Of a DNA stretch of 64,000 nucleotides, positions 25,011-37,321 are shown in pieces. The translations under genes and the position numbers were made by a program. Origin of the DNA: Laguncularia racemosa (Eukaryota > Streptophyta > Magnoliopsida > Myrtales > Combretaceae); NCBI GenBank assembly GCA_037954665.1, contig JBBMOL010000066.1:2790001-2854000 (forward strand), in the 5' to 3' direction. The notes under the pieces were generated by a model. That model made no database searches. It was not told the DNA's origin and saw nothing but the letters and a program-made list of their open reading frames with translations. Within the stretch, counting starts at the first letter, position 1; every line of letters starts with the position of its first letter.

Positions 25011-25640
25011 GTTCATGATGTCTTTAGGATTTTTTGTAACTTTGTAGGTTAGTATGCCAACCTTAGGTTATAACTAACTTTTGAAAGTGTAGTCTTCTCA
25101 TTATTGAATGAAGTGTGCTTTTGGACTTATGATCTTTTCTTTATTTTTCTTTGCTATTGTTCTTGCCCTTGCTTAACTAACATTCCCTCTTTTCATAACT
25201 GAGTGAGTATAGAACTATCATTTCGTAGTAATTAGGTCGAAATAGGTAATGACTTAGGATAATTTGTCCACATCAAGAGTACTTTGGATGTTCAAGGCTA
25301 ACCTTGATCAATAAAGTATTCTCTTTTCGTCTACTTGAGGTTTCTAGTGGAACTAATCTATTGAGACCAGTGTGCCTCATACACTTAGTTGGGGTAAACC
25401 CGTTAACCTACTTAGGCATGAATTGTCCATTAACTTGAAAAAGATTAAGAAAGTTGATCATTAGTTCACCTCAAAGAGAGGTTTGGAGACCTAATTGTAT
25501 GTTCACCTCAAAAGGAGGTTAGGAAGAGTTAACATATGAAGCTTATATCTTAAGAGCTTGTTAGTCACAAATTAAGTAATTGTGATTAATTGTACTTAAT
25601 GTAGATTGAATAAAAGGGAACATGTTGCCTTAAACAAATG
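25011..25640. other. Spacer between antisense ORF and pol of element E
   Basis: About 600 bp where the antisense ORF (+) and pol (-) converge. No coding potential seen. Near 25420-25520 are short near-repeats (TTCACCTCAAAGAGAGGTTTGG / TTCACCTCAAAAGGAGGTTAGG). Confidence 0.5.
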
Positions 25641-28600
25641 GAACATTTTATTATGTACAAAGTAATTACATTCCGTGCTCATTGAAAGTACAACTTCAGA
25701 TTACTAGCATTCCAAGTCCTAGGAAACAGCTGACTACCTACTCTTTCATGCTTGTACGCATCATGCCTACTACTTCTTGGAACCTTACTAGGTCAGCCCA
25801 ATTAGGTGCCAATTTGCCTTAGCCTTCTCTATATCCAATAGCCTCTAAATTTCTACATACTAAGTCACTAGGTCGAAAGATCTTGTGCTTCACCTTCTTG
25901 TCATAGTATTGTACTACCTTTTGTTGATAGGCTACCATGTGAGTAGTTTCAAGTCTTGAACCTCTTCTATCAAGTCTAGATTAGCTTATAGATCAACCTC
26001 ATTAACTAATACATCCATAGCCTAGGTGTGTGCATTTAAGTGCTCTAACTTGACTAGAAGGACTACCTTTGATTTGACAATGAGCTTGAAGGGAGTCTCC
26101 CCTATTGTTGTCCTATGCATGGTTTAATATCCCCAAAGGATGTAAAGGAGCTCATCTACCCATTTACCCTTTACGTAATCCACCTTTTTCTTGAGATTAT
26201 TTATGGTGTTGTTCACAGCTTCGACCTATCCATCGGATTAGAGGTAGGCTACTTAGGTATAGTAAAACTTAAACTTCTTATCAAAGTAAAACTCCTTGAA
26301 CTTACTGTTGTTAAACTGTGTCCCTTTATCTACAATTAGGGCATATGACATACCAATTCTACTTAGTATGTTGTTTAAAACAAAACTTTCCATGCTCTTC
26401 TCTATGATCTTAGCTACAACCTCTACTTTAACCCACTTGTTAATGTAGTCTATAGCCATGATGATATACTAATGCTAGCTCGCTACCTTAAGGAAAGTAC
26501 CTAAGATATTAATCCCCCATTGAGCAAAAGGCCACAAGCCGGTTATAGGTAGAAGGTTGTTGCCCAACTATTAGTATATAGGCACATGCTTCTAGTATGA
26601 AACATACTTCTCAACCAGCTCCTTCATGTCTTTCTTCTTTGTAGGCTAGTAATAACCAAGACAAAGATCTCTCACATATAAGGCTTGGCTTTTTATGTGG
26701 TTGCTACATATGCCAACATGCAACCCTTCTAAAATGTGTTGAGCTTCTTCAAACCTTAAACATTTTAAGTAAGGGAGGTTATACCCTTGTCGATACAAAT
26801 GGTCAAATATGAGGGTATATTAAGCTACCTTATGTAGAAATTTCCTTACCTCCATCCTTACCTTAGGGACAGTGCCATTTTTCATATATGTAATAAATGG
26901 ATCCATCCAGTTTTGCTTAGTTGACGCATATTCTATCTCCAAGCATTAGTGATGGGGCTTGTCTATGCTTTTGTCTAGTAGATACTCGATGAAAACTTTC
27001 ATGTCCAAGTCAAAGAGACTAGTCAAGGCTAACCAGGACTAACCATCTACCTTAGAGTTTTTAGCTTGCAAGATTTTGGTAATGCTCTAAGCTAAGAACT
27101 CTATTCTAAGTGCCTATATGTCCTTAAGATATCTAGTCATCCCTTCATCTTTGACTTAATACCCTCCCTTGACCTATTGGACTACCAACTGTAAATTTGA
27201 AAAGACTTCTAATTTCTTTGTGTCGACTTCCTTTGCTAACTACATTCTAGTAATAAGTGTTTTATATTAAGCTTTATTGTTACTAGTAGGGAATCCAAAC
27301 TTAAGTGCATAGTAGTGCACTTTTATCCTATGTGGTAAGTGCTTCTTATTTAGTTTTATTGTTGCCGGTAAGGAATCCGAACTTAAGTGCATATTATCGC
27401 CCCCTTTACTCTAAGTAGATGATCCATCCATGTAGAGAGTCCAAATTAGTGTATCTTAATAGATTGGTGCTTTTTCTTATGTTGTGTACTCTACCACAAA
27501 ATCAATTAGGACTTATACTTTGATAGCTTCCCTTAGTTTGTACTAGATACCATATTCACTTAGCTCTAAAGCATACTTGACCATTCTTCCTTATGCATTA
27601 GGTTTGTGTAATGTCTAGCGCAATGGTTGGTTGGTTATGACAACCACTTGATGAGCTTTGAAATAAGATCAAAGCTTTCATGTAGAGATCACCATTACCA
27701 ATGCAAACTTCTCCACCTTGGAATACTTAACTTCTAGTCCCTAAAAGATGTGACTTATTTAGTACACTAGCTTGTGCTGTCTTCCTTTAACTCAGATTAA
27801 CACTGAGGAAAGAGCTTGGCCATTGACTGATAGGTATAGCTATAGTTCTTCTCTAAGGAATACCTTAAACAATACTAGTAGAGTCGTTAGAAACTTCTTC
27901 AAGTTGTCAAACATTACTTGAAGTTGTTCAGTCCATTGACAGTTTGAAGGACTTTTCAAAATCTTGAAAAACTCTACACATCTGTTATTTTATTTAGATA
28001 CAAATCTACTAAGCACGACAATTCATCTAGTGAGGTGTTGCATGTCCTTGACAATTCTAAGAGGTTGCATGTTTAGGATAGCTTGGATCTTTTTTGGATT
28101 AGTTTCAATACCATAGATTGTGACCATGTATTCAAGAAACTTCCCCAAGGTCACCCTAAATACACACTTTTAAGGTTTAAGTATCGTGTTGTATTCTTTG
28201 AAGGTATCAAACATTTCCTAAAGGTCTTTTAGATGATCATTAAGATGCTTGCTTTTGATGATCGTATTATCCACATAAGCCTTCACATTTTACCTAATTT
28301 GAGACTTGACCATCATTGTCACTAAGCACTGATAAGTTGTCCTTGCATTCTTTAGTCTAAAAGGCGTGACCTTGTAATAGTAGGTGCTAAAATTAGTGAC
28401 AAAACTTGCTTAAGTTCATGCATTCTTATTTGATTATAGATTAAAAAGGTGTCTGTAAAGCTCCAAAGTGCAAGACTTGAGGATGAGTTAACTAACCGAT
28501 CAATCTTTAGGAGGGAAAACAATCCATTAGGTAGGCTTTATTTATATTTGTAAAATCAATACACGTGTCATTTCCTATTGAATTTCCTTACCAATACACA

Positions 28601-29480
28601 ATTTGCTAGCAAAGTTGAATGAAGCTCCTCTCTCACAAAACCTGTTTTAAGCACCTTTTGCACCTCCTCTTCAATTGCTACCCACCTTTTAAGGGTAAAA
28701 TGGCATTTCTTCTACTTAATAACCCCATAGGTTGGATTTACATCAAGTTAATGCATGATAACTTTTGGGGGAATGCTTGACATATCTAATGGCGACCAAG
28801 AAAACACCTCTTTATTGGATTAGAGGAAGTCAACAAGGCATTGCTTTGATTTTGTAGGTGTCAACCTTCTAACCTATGTGGTCTACTCAAGGCTACTACT
28901 GAGCTGTATAATCTTTGTCTCCTTGGCCCGTTCCCCCTATTTCCTAACTTCTCCTTTGACTCGGTCTCAATAGTGAGGATCTCTCCCCTAATTAATGCTT
29001 GTAGATGGCATGACCATGGTAATTATTGGTCCCCTTAGCAAATGCCAATTCTCATTGAAGTAAAGAATGTAGCATTCAAATATTTCATAGATGGGATCAT
29101 CTTAAAAGCATTCTAACTTGGTTGCCTCAATATAATGTTATAGGATGACCAACAATTCACCATGATGAAATCCATGAGCTGTTCAGCAACATTTTCATCG
29201 TCACCAAGCTCTACAAGGAAGGAAATAATGTTTATAGCTTGAATAAGCTAGTTGTTGAAACCATAGAGATCTTGATTTTATGGCTCCCACTTAGCCTTTT
29301 AATTAGGCTTTATCTTGTCATAAGCAACCTTGAAGATGATGTTTGCTAAACTTTTAGTGTTAATGAGTGTCTATTAAACATCAAAACCATCTATTTGAGC
29401 TGTTAAGACCAATGCATAATCATGTGGGGTCTAAACCCCTTCCAAATCCTCATTGAAGAAGGAAAATGGAGTTATTAATC
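25641..29480 (-). pseudogene. Element E protease-RT-RNase H-integrase (heavily degenerate)
   Basis: Read right to left. A protease-like segment covers about 29000-29200 (LGDDENVAEQLMDFIMV). RT remnants cover about 27560-28740, including CIDFTNINKAYLMDCFP near 28530, equivalent to the family block CVDFTDLNKACPKDCFPLP. RNase H remnants follow, then an integrase core at 26253-26459 (MAIDYINKWVKVEVVA... and LIVDKGTQFNNSKFKEF, the D-N-G region with Asn changed to Lys). Stops and frameshifts occur throughout, many of them TAG. The order and block sequences fit the Tat group of plant Ty3/gypsy elements. No functional protein can result. Confidence 0.7.
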
Positions 29481-30112
29481 ACCTACCTACAAAGGCATCC
29501 ACCAACTATGGTGTTAACAACACTACTGGGGGCCTTGTTGTTGTTGGTACCTAAGGTGCTGGGTTAGTTATCGGGCTCAGCTTACCTCCTTTGAGCGGGC
29601 CTCTCAGCATCCTTAAGCTAGTTGTTGATGTACTTGCGGAGTTAACCTCGTTTAATGGCATACTTGTGTCTACTATTTTTGTGGAACTCACAATATTTAT
29701 CTAAGTTCCATCATGATAGGTTTCACCTAAGCTTCTCAAGTCATGTAAAAATACCCCTGTTGTAGACTTCAAGGAGTATCTAACCTCTAGATTAGTTGAG
29801 AGGTGTGTAGTCCACATAAAATGGAATGGTGCACTTTTATTGCACTTTCCATTATTCTGTTAGCAAGACAATCCCCCATCACCTCTTAGGCTAAGGTGTC
29901 CCTACTCATCTTTCTTCTTGTCCTCCTTAAGAGCCTTTATGTTATCTTCCATGGTGAAGAACTTCGTAGCATGCTTGTGGAATTCATCAAAATCCTCTGA
30001 CTTGCTCTTTGATATGAGAAGGAAGAAATGGTCGGAAAGTCAAACACCCATGATTGTAGTGTTGAGGGCGATTTGCATGTCGAGATTTAAGATCATGAGC
30101 ATGATTGTTGTG
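29481..30112 (-). pseudogene. Element E gag, 3' portion (nucleocapsid side)
   Basis: The minus strand reads DKYCEFHKNSRHKYAIKRG then LRKYINN, close to the family pattern KYCxFHxDxGHxTxxCxxL with its metal ligands partly lost, and a VVNTIVGG block typical of Tat gag. It continues from 37322 across the F insertion: removing F and one TTGTG copy keeps the reading frame through the junction (YLSRFT before, IMLMILNLDMQIA after). Confidence 0.65.
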
Positions 30113-31577
30113 TGATAAAGGCATATTTTACTCATAATTCATTAAGCGATTTGCGAGTATTCATTATTGATTTCAGAGAAATCACAAGGAAATGGTACTT
30201 AATCATGTTTATTTTTACATTTCAGATGTTGGAGGATTTTGAGTTCAAAGCTTAATCAATTTGGAGAGATTGCATACAAATTGAAGCATGAAAAGATTGA
30301 AGGATGGCAAAGAAAAAAAAAAAAAAAGCAAAGCTGCCGGCCTTTATGGCCGACCTTCCATGAAACGCCGCTGGCCTTTATGGCCGGCTTAAATGAAGGC
30401 CGCCAGCCTTTATGGCCGGCTTAAATAAAGGCTGCCGGCCTTGAGCTGGCCTTGGGCCGGTCTTGTTTTAATTGCATCTTCTCGCCTCCCCTTGCATATA
30501 TATAGGTCCTAGGTCGATTTGTGGAGGAACTTTTGTCAAATTTTAGTGTTCTTAGAGTAGTTTTAAACTAGTTTTATGGGAGAATTGTGAAGATCAAATC
30601 TTGGAGAAAACTTTGTGATCTTCGTGGAGATTATCATCCTTTGTGAAGGATTTGTGGAGTTCCTTTCAATTAAGGTATTATTTGTATTGTTGAATTGGTG
30701 ATTTCTGAACTTTATTTCTTATATGCAATTCAAGCATTTGATCCAACCATTGAATATGATTTCTTTTACACGAATCTCCTTGAATCATAATCATGTCTTT
30801 ATCTCCATGAATTGCTAAGTCTTTTCCTTGGGAAATTGGATGAAACCCTAGAATGTTAAAAGGATAATTGTAGCCATGTTATATGATTAGGAATTATTAG
30901 GATTATTCATGATTGCAATTCCTTTGATTTCAATTATAATTGGTCTTTGATTATAATTGTTAGAAATCCTTTTAATACGGGAGTTGATTAGGATTTGTTA
31001 GGAATTCTTAATTAGATTGATTATCAATACGGGAGTTGCGATAATTGGTTTAATTAGAGTTTATGGCAAGCGCAATGCAATGTTATTTGTTAATTAATCA
31101 CTAAGGGATTAGGGTTAATTGATTTAGGGCATTAGTTGTTTGTAACATCGGGAGGTGTATGAACATAATTTTGATTCCTTGGTTAATTGGAGACGCGGAA
31201 GCCGACTAATTGATTTAAGGTTAACATCCTTAAAAAGGATTTTCTAAACTCACTTGAATAACCTTATAACCACTAGTTGATATAACATGGTAGCAGTTTG
31301 ATTAATGGATCTAGGGTGAATTCTAATTTCCCGCGTTCATAATTGATAGATTCTTCATAAAATTCTCCTTGTTTGCTTTAAGTTAAATTTTTAGCTTAGA
31401 CATTTCAAGACCCCTTTTTAATCTCCTAGATATTGATAAGAATTGCCATAGATCTAGTACTCTATTGGTTCCTCGAGGGATCGACAACCTTACTTTTCAC
31501 CACTCTATTACTTGATACGACCAGTGCACTTGCTGCAATTTACGCTCCCATTTTATATATATGTTCTGAGCATATCA
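30113..31577 (+). repeat. 5' LTR of element F
   Basis: 1465 bp, TGATAAAGGCATATT...GAGCATATCA. A GC-rich hairpin cluster (30332-30468) lies just upstream of a TATA box (CATATATATAGG near 30496). The rest is AT-rich with no ORF of note. Confidence 0.93.
30332..30468 (+). repeat. GGCCGGC hairpin cluster in the U3 of F
   Basis: Four degenerate units of about 35 bp. The best have a perfect 7-bp stem, GCCGGCC-TTTAT-GGCCGGC (seen intact in the 3' LTR near 36079). The others carry one or two changes. It is a CpG- and CHG-dense island in an AT-rich LTR, ending about 30 bp before the TATA box. The 3' LTR copy is at 36076-36210. Confidence 0.85.
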
Positions 31578-31583
31578 AGTTTT

Positions 31584-31600
31584 TGGCGCCGCTGCCGGGG
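31584..31600 (+). other. Primer-binding site of element F (tRNA-Asp type)
   Basis: TGGCGCCGCTGCCGGGG, one base from the TGGCGCCGTTGCCGGGG site characteristic of Athila and Tat elements and complementary to tRNA-Asp. It begins 7 bp inside the LTR. Confidence 0.88.
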
Positions 31601-31690
31601 AACTAATAGATATTAGATTTCGTAATTCTATTTGTAGTCTAGGTGCAATTTTACGTTTTTCTTGGCTTTTGGTCTCTTTTCAAGTGTTAC

Positions 31691-34078
31691 ATGCGCAAGA
31701 GTAGGAGTGCTGATCTCCTACCTTTCGATATTGAGATTGAGCGTACTCTATGCCAGATTAGAAGGGACAACAAGTATAGAGAACAAGTAGAAGAGATGGA
31801 AAATGAGGATAATCGCTAGATTCAGGGTGTTCAGCGAGCACTTAGAGATTTCTCTGTTCCTAGGATTCAGGAACCACCCATTGTTAGACCAACTATACAA
31901 GCTAACAATTTTGAGCTTAAATCGGCACTCATTCAAATGGTGCAGCCGAGTCAGTTTGGAGGGTATTCAAATGAGAGCCCTGATGATCATCTTGCTGGGT
32001 TTCTTCAATACACCAACACTGTCAAGCAGAATGGTGTCACTGATGATGCCATAAGACTACAACTTTTCCCTTTCTCATTGAGGGATAAAGCTAGAGCTTG
32101 GTTTTATTCATTGCCCCAAGGATCTGTCACTACCTGGGAAGACCTTTCAATCAAGTTCTTGAGGAGATTCTTCCCACCAACTAGGACCGCCAAACTAAGA
32201 AGTGGCATCACTAACTTTACAAAGTTTAGTGGTGAATCACTTTATGAGGCACAGGAGAGATTCAAGGAAGCAACTAGAAAATGCCCACATCATGGTTTAC
32301 CAGACAATCTCCTCATTGAGATCTTTTACTTGAGTCTGGATGAGACATTGAGGTCTCTTGTAGATGCTGCAGCTGGGGGCGCACTAATGGGAAAAACTTA
32401 CTTAGATGCCAGTGCATTGATAGAAGAGATGGCCTCTAGTGCACACAATTGGCAAACTGAGAGAAGTGGTACAAGAGTAGCTTCAGTGAATGACAATGTC
32501 AGTATGGCTCAATTGACTGCTCAGATAGCTGCCCTCACCACTCAAGTAAGTAGACTCGCCTATTCAAATTCTTTTAATGCTAATCCATCTTCTAGTTGTG
32601 AAATTTGCTCAGGACCTCACTCAGCTAGTGAGTACATGGCTGGAAAGTTGTCAGCTCCATCTAGTGGAGAGTAGGTAAACTTTGTAGGCAACCTCCAGAG
32701 AGGCACTCAAGGACCATATTCGAATACATACAATCCTGGGTGGCGCAATCATCCAAACTTCTCATGGAGGAATGAGAATCAAGCACTTAACCCGCCCCTT
32801 GGATTTCCTAAACAAGCCTCTGCTCAGAATGCCTATTCTCAACAGCAACCTACTCAGATGGAAGAGCTCATGAGGAGCTAAATGCAAAAGACTGACACCC
32901 TCCTGCAAAACCAACAAGCTTCTATCAGAAACTTGGAGGGTCAGCTCGATCAAATTGCACAGCAGCTAAGTACTAGACCCTCAGGGTCTTTGCCTAGCAA
33001 AACTGAGGAGAACACCCATCATGTCAATGCCATCATGCTAAGGAGTGGTAAGGAGGTGAAGAAAGCTGAAAGGCAGGTAAAAATTCAAGAGAAAGATCCA
33101 GAGAAAGGTAAGCAGAAGGAGGAGGAACTCACATCCAAAGCACCAGTGTTGCAGCCTTATGTTCCACCTATCCTTTTCCCAGGAAGACTCAAGCAGAGGG
33201 AGTTGGAAGCCCAGTTTGCCAGGTTTTGTGACATATTTAAAGGGCTTCAAATCAATATACCTCTCTTAAAGGCCTTGAAGCAAATTCCTTCCTATGCCAA
33301 ATTCATGAAAGAGCTGCTCTCTAACAAAAGATCCATGGAGAGTGTTGAGAAAGTAATGCTTCTTAGCGAGAGTTCAGCTATCATAGAGAAGAAATCTGCT
33401 CAGCTACCTAGAAAGCTGAAAGATCAGGGAATTTTCAATATCCCTTGCACTATTGGTAATATTGATTTTGAGAATGTTTTGATTGATTCTGGTGCAAGTA
33501 TTAATTTAATGCCACTTTCAGTTTTTAGGAAGCTTGGAATAGAGCCACAAAAGTGCAAGAGGAGACCAATCACTGTGCAGCTAGCTGATAAGAGCTTAAG
33601 GTTTTCCAAGGGTACAGTGGATGATGTCTTAGTCAAGGTCGATAAATTCATATTTCCAGTGGACTTTGTCATACTGGATGTGGAAGAAGATGAGGACATT
33701 CCACTCATTTTGGGTAAACCATTCCTAGCCACAGGTCAAGCTCTAATTGATGTAGGACAAGGTAAGCTCACCCTTAGAGCACTAGATAACCAGGTAACAT
33801 TTGATATGTATGATCCTGTGTTTTTGTCTAATGAGAAAGCAATGTATTATGACATATCTGCTAAGGGTGAAATTACTAACAATGATGTGGAGGAAGATGT
33901 AGGGCAAACCACTCTTGAAGCTGTCTTGAATAAGATAGATGGTTGGGGGAATGGGGATGAGCAAGAAAACAAAGGCTGTGAGCAAGTACCCCAGACTGAA
34001 AATATTGTTGCTTTTGAGAAGACAGACCACTATGAGAAGCCACCAATGCCGACACTAATGCCCATGCAGACACTTTAA
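31691..34078 (+). pseudogene. Element F gag-protease polyprotein (three in-frame stops)
   Basis: A single frame of 796 codons starts at the ATG at 31691 (MRKSRSADLLPF), broken only by stops at 31817 (TAG), 32672 (TAG) and 32879 (TAA). The capsid (about 31940-32450) has FPFSLRDKARAWFYSLPQGSV and KFLRRFFPPTRTAKLRSGI, diagnostic of Athila gag. A region with two Cys (CEICSGPH) precedes a long linker. The protease (about 33400-33780) keeps LIDSGASINLMPLSVFRKLG and IPLILGKPFLATG. The Gag catalogue of an Athila element is complete, but pol is missing. The stops fit Gln codons changed by C-to-T (CAG to TAG, CAA to TAA). Confidence 0.88.
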
Positions 34079-35845
34079 CTTAATGTCTTTTCTAATCAAT
34101 TGTTTGATTATGAGTGTCTGAATTCAGGAAATCCATGGCCTCACATTAATCCAGCGCCTATGACAAGAGAATTGCAGCAACAGATTCAAGGCCAGTTGGA
34201 TGAACATAGGGAAATCCTAGGGTGGTCAAGGGCAGACATCCAGCAGGTAAGTTTGTTGATATCCACCTACGAAACATTGGTGGAAGCTGAAAAGAAGGGC
34301 ACCATACCATGGAAGGAAGCTTGGAATCCGAATCTGAAGACGATGGTGTTGGAGGAGTTGTTTAAACTCCTTGATTTAAGCTGAGATGACAAACCCTGAT
34401 AGTCAAGCTAATGACTATAAAACAAGCGCTCTATGGGAGGCAGCCCATATTTATGTTTACTTTATTGTGTTTCGTTGGTTTTCTTTTAATTGTTTTTAGG
34501 AAAATGCAAGGTGAATGTTCAGAAGGACCAATCTCTCCAAGTTCAGCTTTGATGGGATTTAAATATGGCTTCTACATGTTATACCAAGGGAGTACCAGTT
34601 CCTTTTTTCTTATTTCTTTCCTATTTTGTTATTTGCATTGATGTGAGACAGTGTGGACACTGTCTATTCTTAAGTGTGGGGAAGGGAATGTAGGTATTAA
34701 AGTTGAGATGAGTATTGCCTGTTCTGTGCTTTGATGATCATACTCTTCCATTATCTTGAACTGTATTTTCCATGAGTTATTTGACAATTTTTAGGCTAAT
34801 TTTTTTCAAAAATTTTGATGAAAAAAAAAAAAAACAATAGCCTTTTGCATCTGTTTATGATTTATTAAAAATAATAACTCATTATTATGCCCTACTCACC
34901 ACTGTTGTGATTCTTGTACTTAGTTAAAATTAATGAATAAAATCTTTAGAAATCAAATTTACTATGTTTTTAGCCTTATAATGTGAAGTTTAAGAGTCTA
35001 TTGAGTCCTCTTGTGAAAGATAAACAGGTCTACTTCGGGTCTCTTCTCTAGCTAGTATATCTTCTTGGAAGTTGCTTTGAAAGCTTTTCAACATCTAATG
35101 AAAGAGGTACGGGAAACTCCTCACTTAGTGATCCCTTATAAAAAAGTCTTAATTTTGTATAGCATTCAAATGAAATAAGTTGCATTACTCCAATGACTCA
35201 AGTAATTGAGTTAAGAGTATCCAAACTTGAATGCTAGAGTGAGGGAGAGTTCGATGGGGTCCCTTTAAAACCTGGTCACTTGGGTGATGAGCCCGGGATG
35301 TGCTAAATCAGTGATCTCACTATAGCGATAAGGGCAGAGAAGCAAAAGTTCAATACATGAACTTATTTTATAAAAAAGAAAAAGAAAAAAAAAAGAAAAA
35401 AAGTAGAGTTTTAGTGAATGCTCATCAATAAGTTACAGGACTTATAAAAAAAAGGGAGAAAATCTAGGAAAGGAATTGATACCATATGCTTTCATTTTAT
35501 GTTAACCTGTTTAAAGAAGTGATGTGAAGGATCATATGCTTGCTAATTGCCAGTGAAGTTTAAATGGGTGTTTTTCCTTTAGGACTGAATATCTACTTTT
35601 GGAATAAGAATTCTTAGGTTAAACGCTTGGATTAAATTTTGTTTTCTCTAGATTAGTTGGTTAATTTTGAGTATAGTACTCTAATCACATATTCCCAGTT
35701 TGGTTTGAGTGGTGGGCATCACAAAGTAGTGAGTCAGAAGTAGAGATGACAGATGTTCAAATTCGTATGATAATAAATTTTTTTTGTACTTTATAGGATG
35801 GATTTCTTTCTGGTTTTATTTTTCTTGAGGACAAGCAAAAGTTTA
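34079..35845 (+). other. 3' non-coding region of element F
   Basis: Replaces pol. An open stretch at 34100-34384 (MTRELQQQIQGQLDEHREILGW...) follows the protease and may be residual coding sequence; I do not recognise it. The paired hairpins (34399-34449) come next, then AT-rich DNA with purine-rich A/G tracts near 35370-35400. Confidence 0.6.
34399..34449 (+). other. Two perfect hairpins flanking an AGCGCT palindrome
   Basis: Hairpin 1 (34399-34418): stem ATAGTCA / TGACTAT, loop AGCTAA. Palindrome AGCGCT (34425-34430). Hairpin 2 (34432-34449): stem TATGGG / CCCATA, loop AGGCAG. Both stems are perfect and both loops are six bases. Related blocks with TGGGAGGCAACCCA occur, as far as I remember, in other plant Athila-type elements, which would make this a conserved RNA structure rather than chance. 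Confidence 0.7.
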
Positions 35846-35858
35846 AGTGTGGGGGAGT
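35846..35858 (+). other. Polypurine tract of element F
   Basis: AGTGTGGGGGAGT immediately before the 3' LTR, the plus-strand primer site typical of Athila elements. Confidence 0.85.
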
Positions 35859-37321
35859 TGATAAAGGCATATTTTACTCATAATTCATTAAGCGATTTGC
35901 GAGTATTCATTATTGATTTTAGAGAAATCACAAGGAAATGGTACTTAATCATGTTTATTTTTACATTTCAGATGTTGGAGGACTTTGAGTTCAAAGCTTA
36001 ATCAATTTGGAGAGATTGCATACAAATTGAAGCATGAAAAGATTGAAGGATGGCAAAGAAAAAAAAAAAAAGCAAAGCTGCCGGCCTTTATGGCCGGCCT
36101 TCCATGAAACGCCGCCGGCCTTTATGGCCGGCTTAAATGAAGGCCGCCAGCCTTTATGGCCGGCTTAAATAAAGGCTGTCGGCCTTGAGCCGGCCTTGGG
36201 CCAGTCTTGTTTTAATTGCATCTTCTCGCCTCCCATTGCATATATATAGGTCCTAGGTCGATTTGTGGAGGAACTTTTGTCAAATTTTAGTGTTCTTAGA
36301 GTAGTTTTAACCTAGTTTTAAGGGAGAATTGTGAAGATCAAATCTTGGAGAAAACTTTGTGATCTTCATGGAGATTATCATCCTTTGTGAAGGATTTGTG
36401 GAGTTCCTTTCAATTAAGGTATTATTTGTATTGTTGAATTGGTGATTTCTGAACTTTATTTCTTATATGCAATTCAAGCATTTGATCCAACCATTGAATA
36501 TGATTTCTTTTACACGAATCTCCTTGAATCATAATCATGTCTTTATCTCCATGAATTGCTAAGTCTTTTCCTTGGGAAATTGGATGAAACCCTAGAATGT
36601 TAAAATGATAATTGTAGCCATGTTATATGATTAGGAATTATTAGGATTATTCATGATTGCAATTCCTTTGATTTCAATTATAATTGGTCTTTGATTATAA
36701 TTGTTAGAAATCCTTTTAATACGGGAGTTGATTAGGGTTTGTTAGGAATTCTTAATTAGATTGATTATCAATACGGGAGTTGCGATAATTGGTTTAATTA
36801 GAGTTTATGGCAAGCGTAATGCAATGTTATTTGTTAATTAATCACTAAGGGATTAGGGTTAATTGATTTAGGGCATTAGTTTTTTGTAACATCGGGAGGT
36901 GTATGAACATAATTTTGATTCCTTGGTTAATTGGAGACGCGGAAGCCGACTAATTGATTTAAGGTTAACATCCTTAAAAAGGATTTTCTAAACTCACTTG
37001 AATAACCTTATAACCACTAGTTGATATAACATGGTAGCAGTTTGATTAATGGATCTAGGGTGAATTCTAATTTCCCACGTTCATAATTGATAGATTCTTC
37101 ATAAAATTCTCCTTGTTTGCTTTAAGTTAAATTTTTAGCTTAGACATTTCAAGACCCCTTTTTAATCTCCTAGATATTGATAAGAATTGCCATAGATCTA
37201 GTACTCTATTGGTTCCTCGAGGGATCGACAACCTTACTTTTCACCACTCTATTACTTGATACGACCAGTGCACTTGCTGCAATTTACGCTCCCATTTTAT
37301 ATATATGTTCTGAGCATATCA
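35859..37321 (+). repeat. 3' LTR of element F
   Basis: 1463 bp, nearly identical to the 5' copy, same termini. The hairpin cluster at 36076-36210 is better preserved here than in the 5' LTR. Confidence 0.93.

Larger units (their letters stand above)
30113..37321 (+). mobile_element. Element F: non-autonomous Athila-type element, young insertion
   Basis: Complete 7209-bp element: LTRs 30113-31577 and 35859-37321, a tRNA-Asp type primer site, gag-protease, a long non-coding 3' region with paired hairpins, and a polypurine tract. It is flanked by a perfect duplication TTGTG (30108-30112 and 37322-37326) in element E gag. No RT, RNase H or integrase is present: only about 1.8 kb lies between the protease and the 3' LTR. 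By eye the LTRs differ at roughly 16 substitutions in 1465 bp (about 1%), making F the youngest datable insertion here. Gag and protease sequence types point to the Athila lineage. Confidence 0.9.

Noticed and set aside
33424..33732. Minus-strand ORFs within element F protease
   Set aside because: Antisense shadows of the well-supported gag-protease frame.
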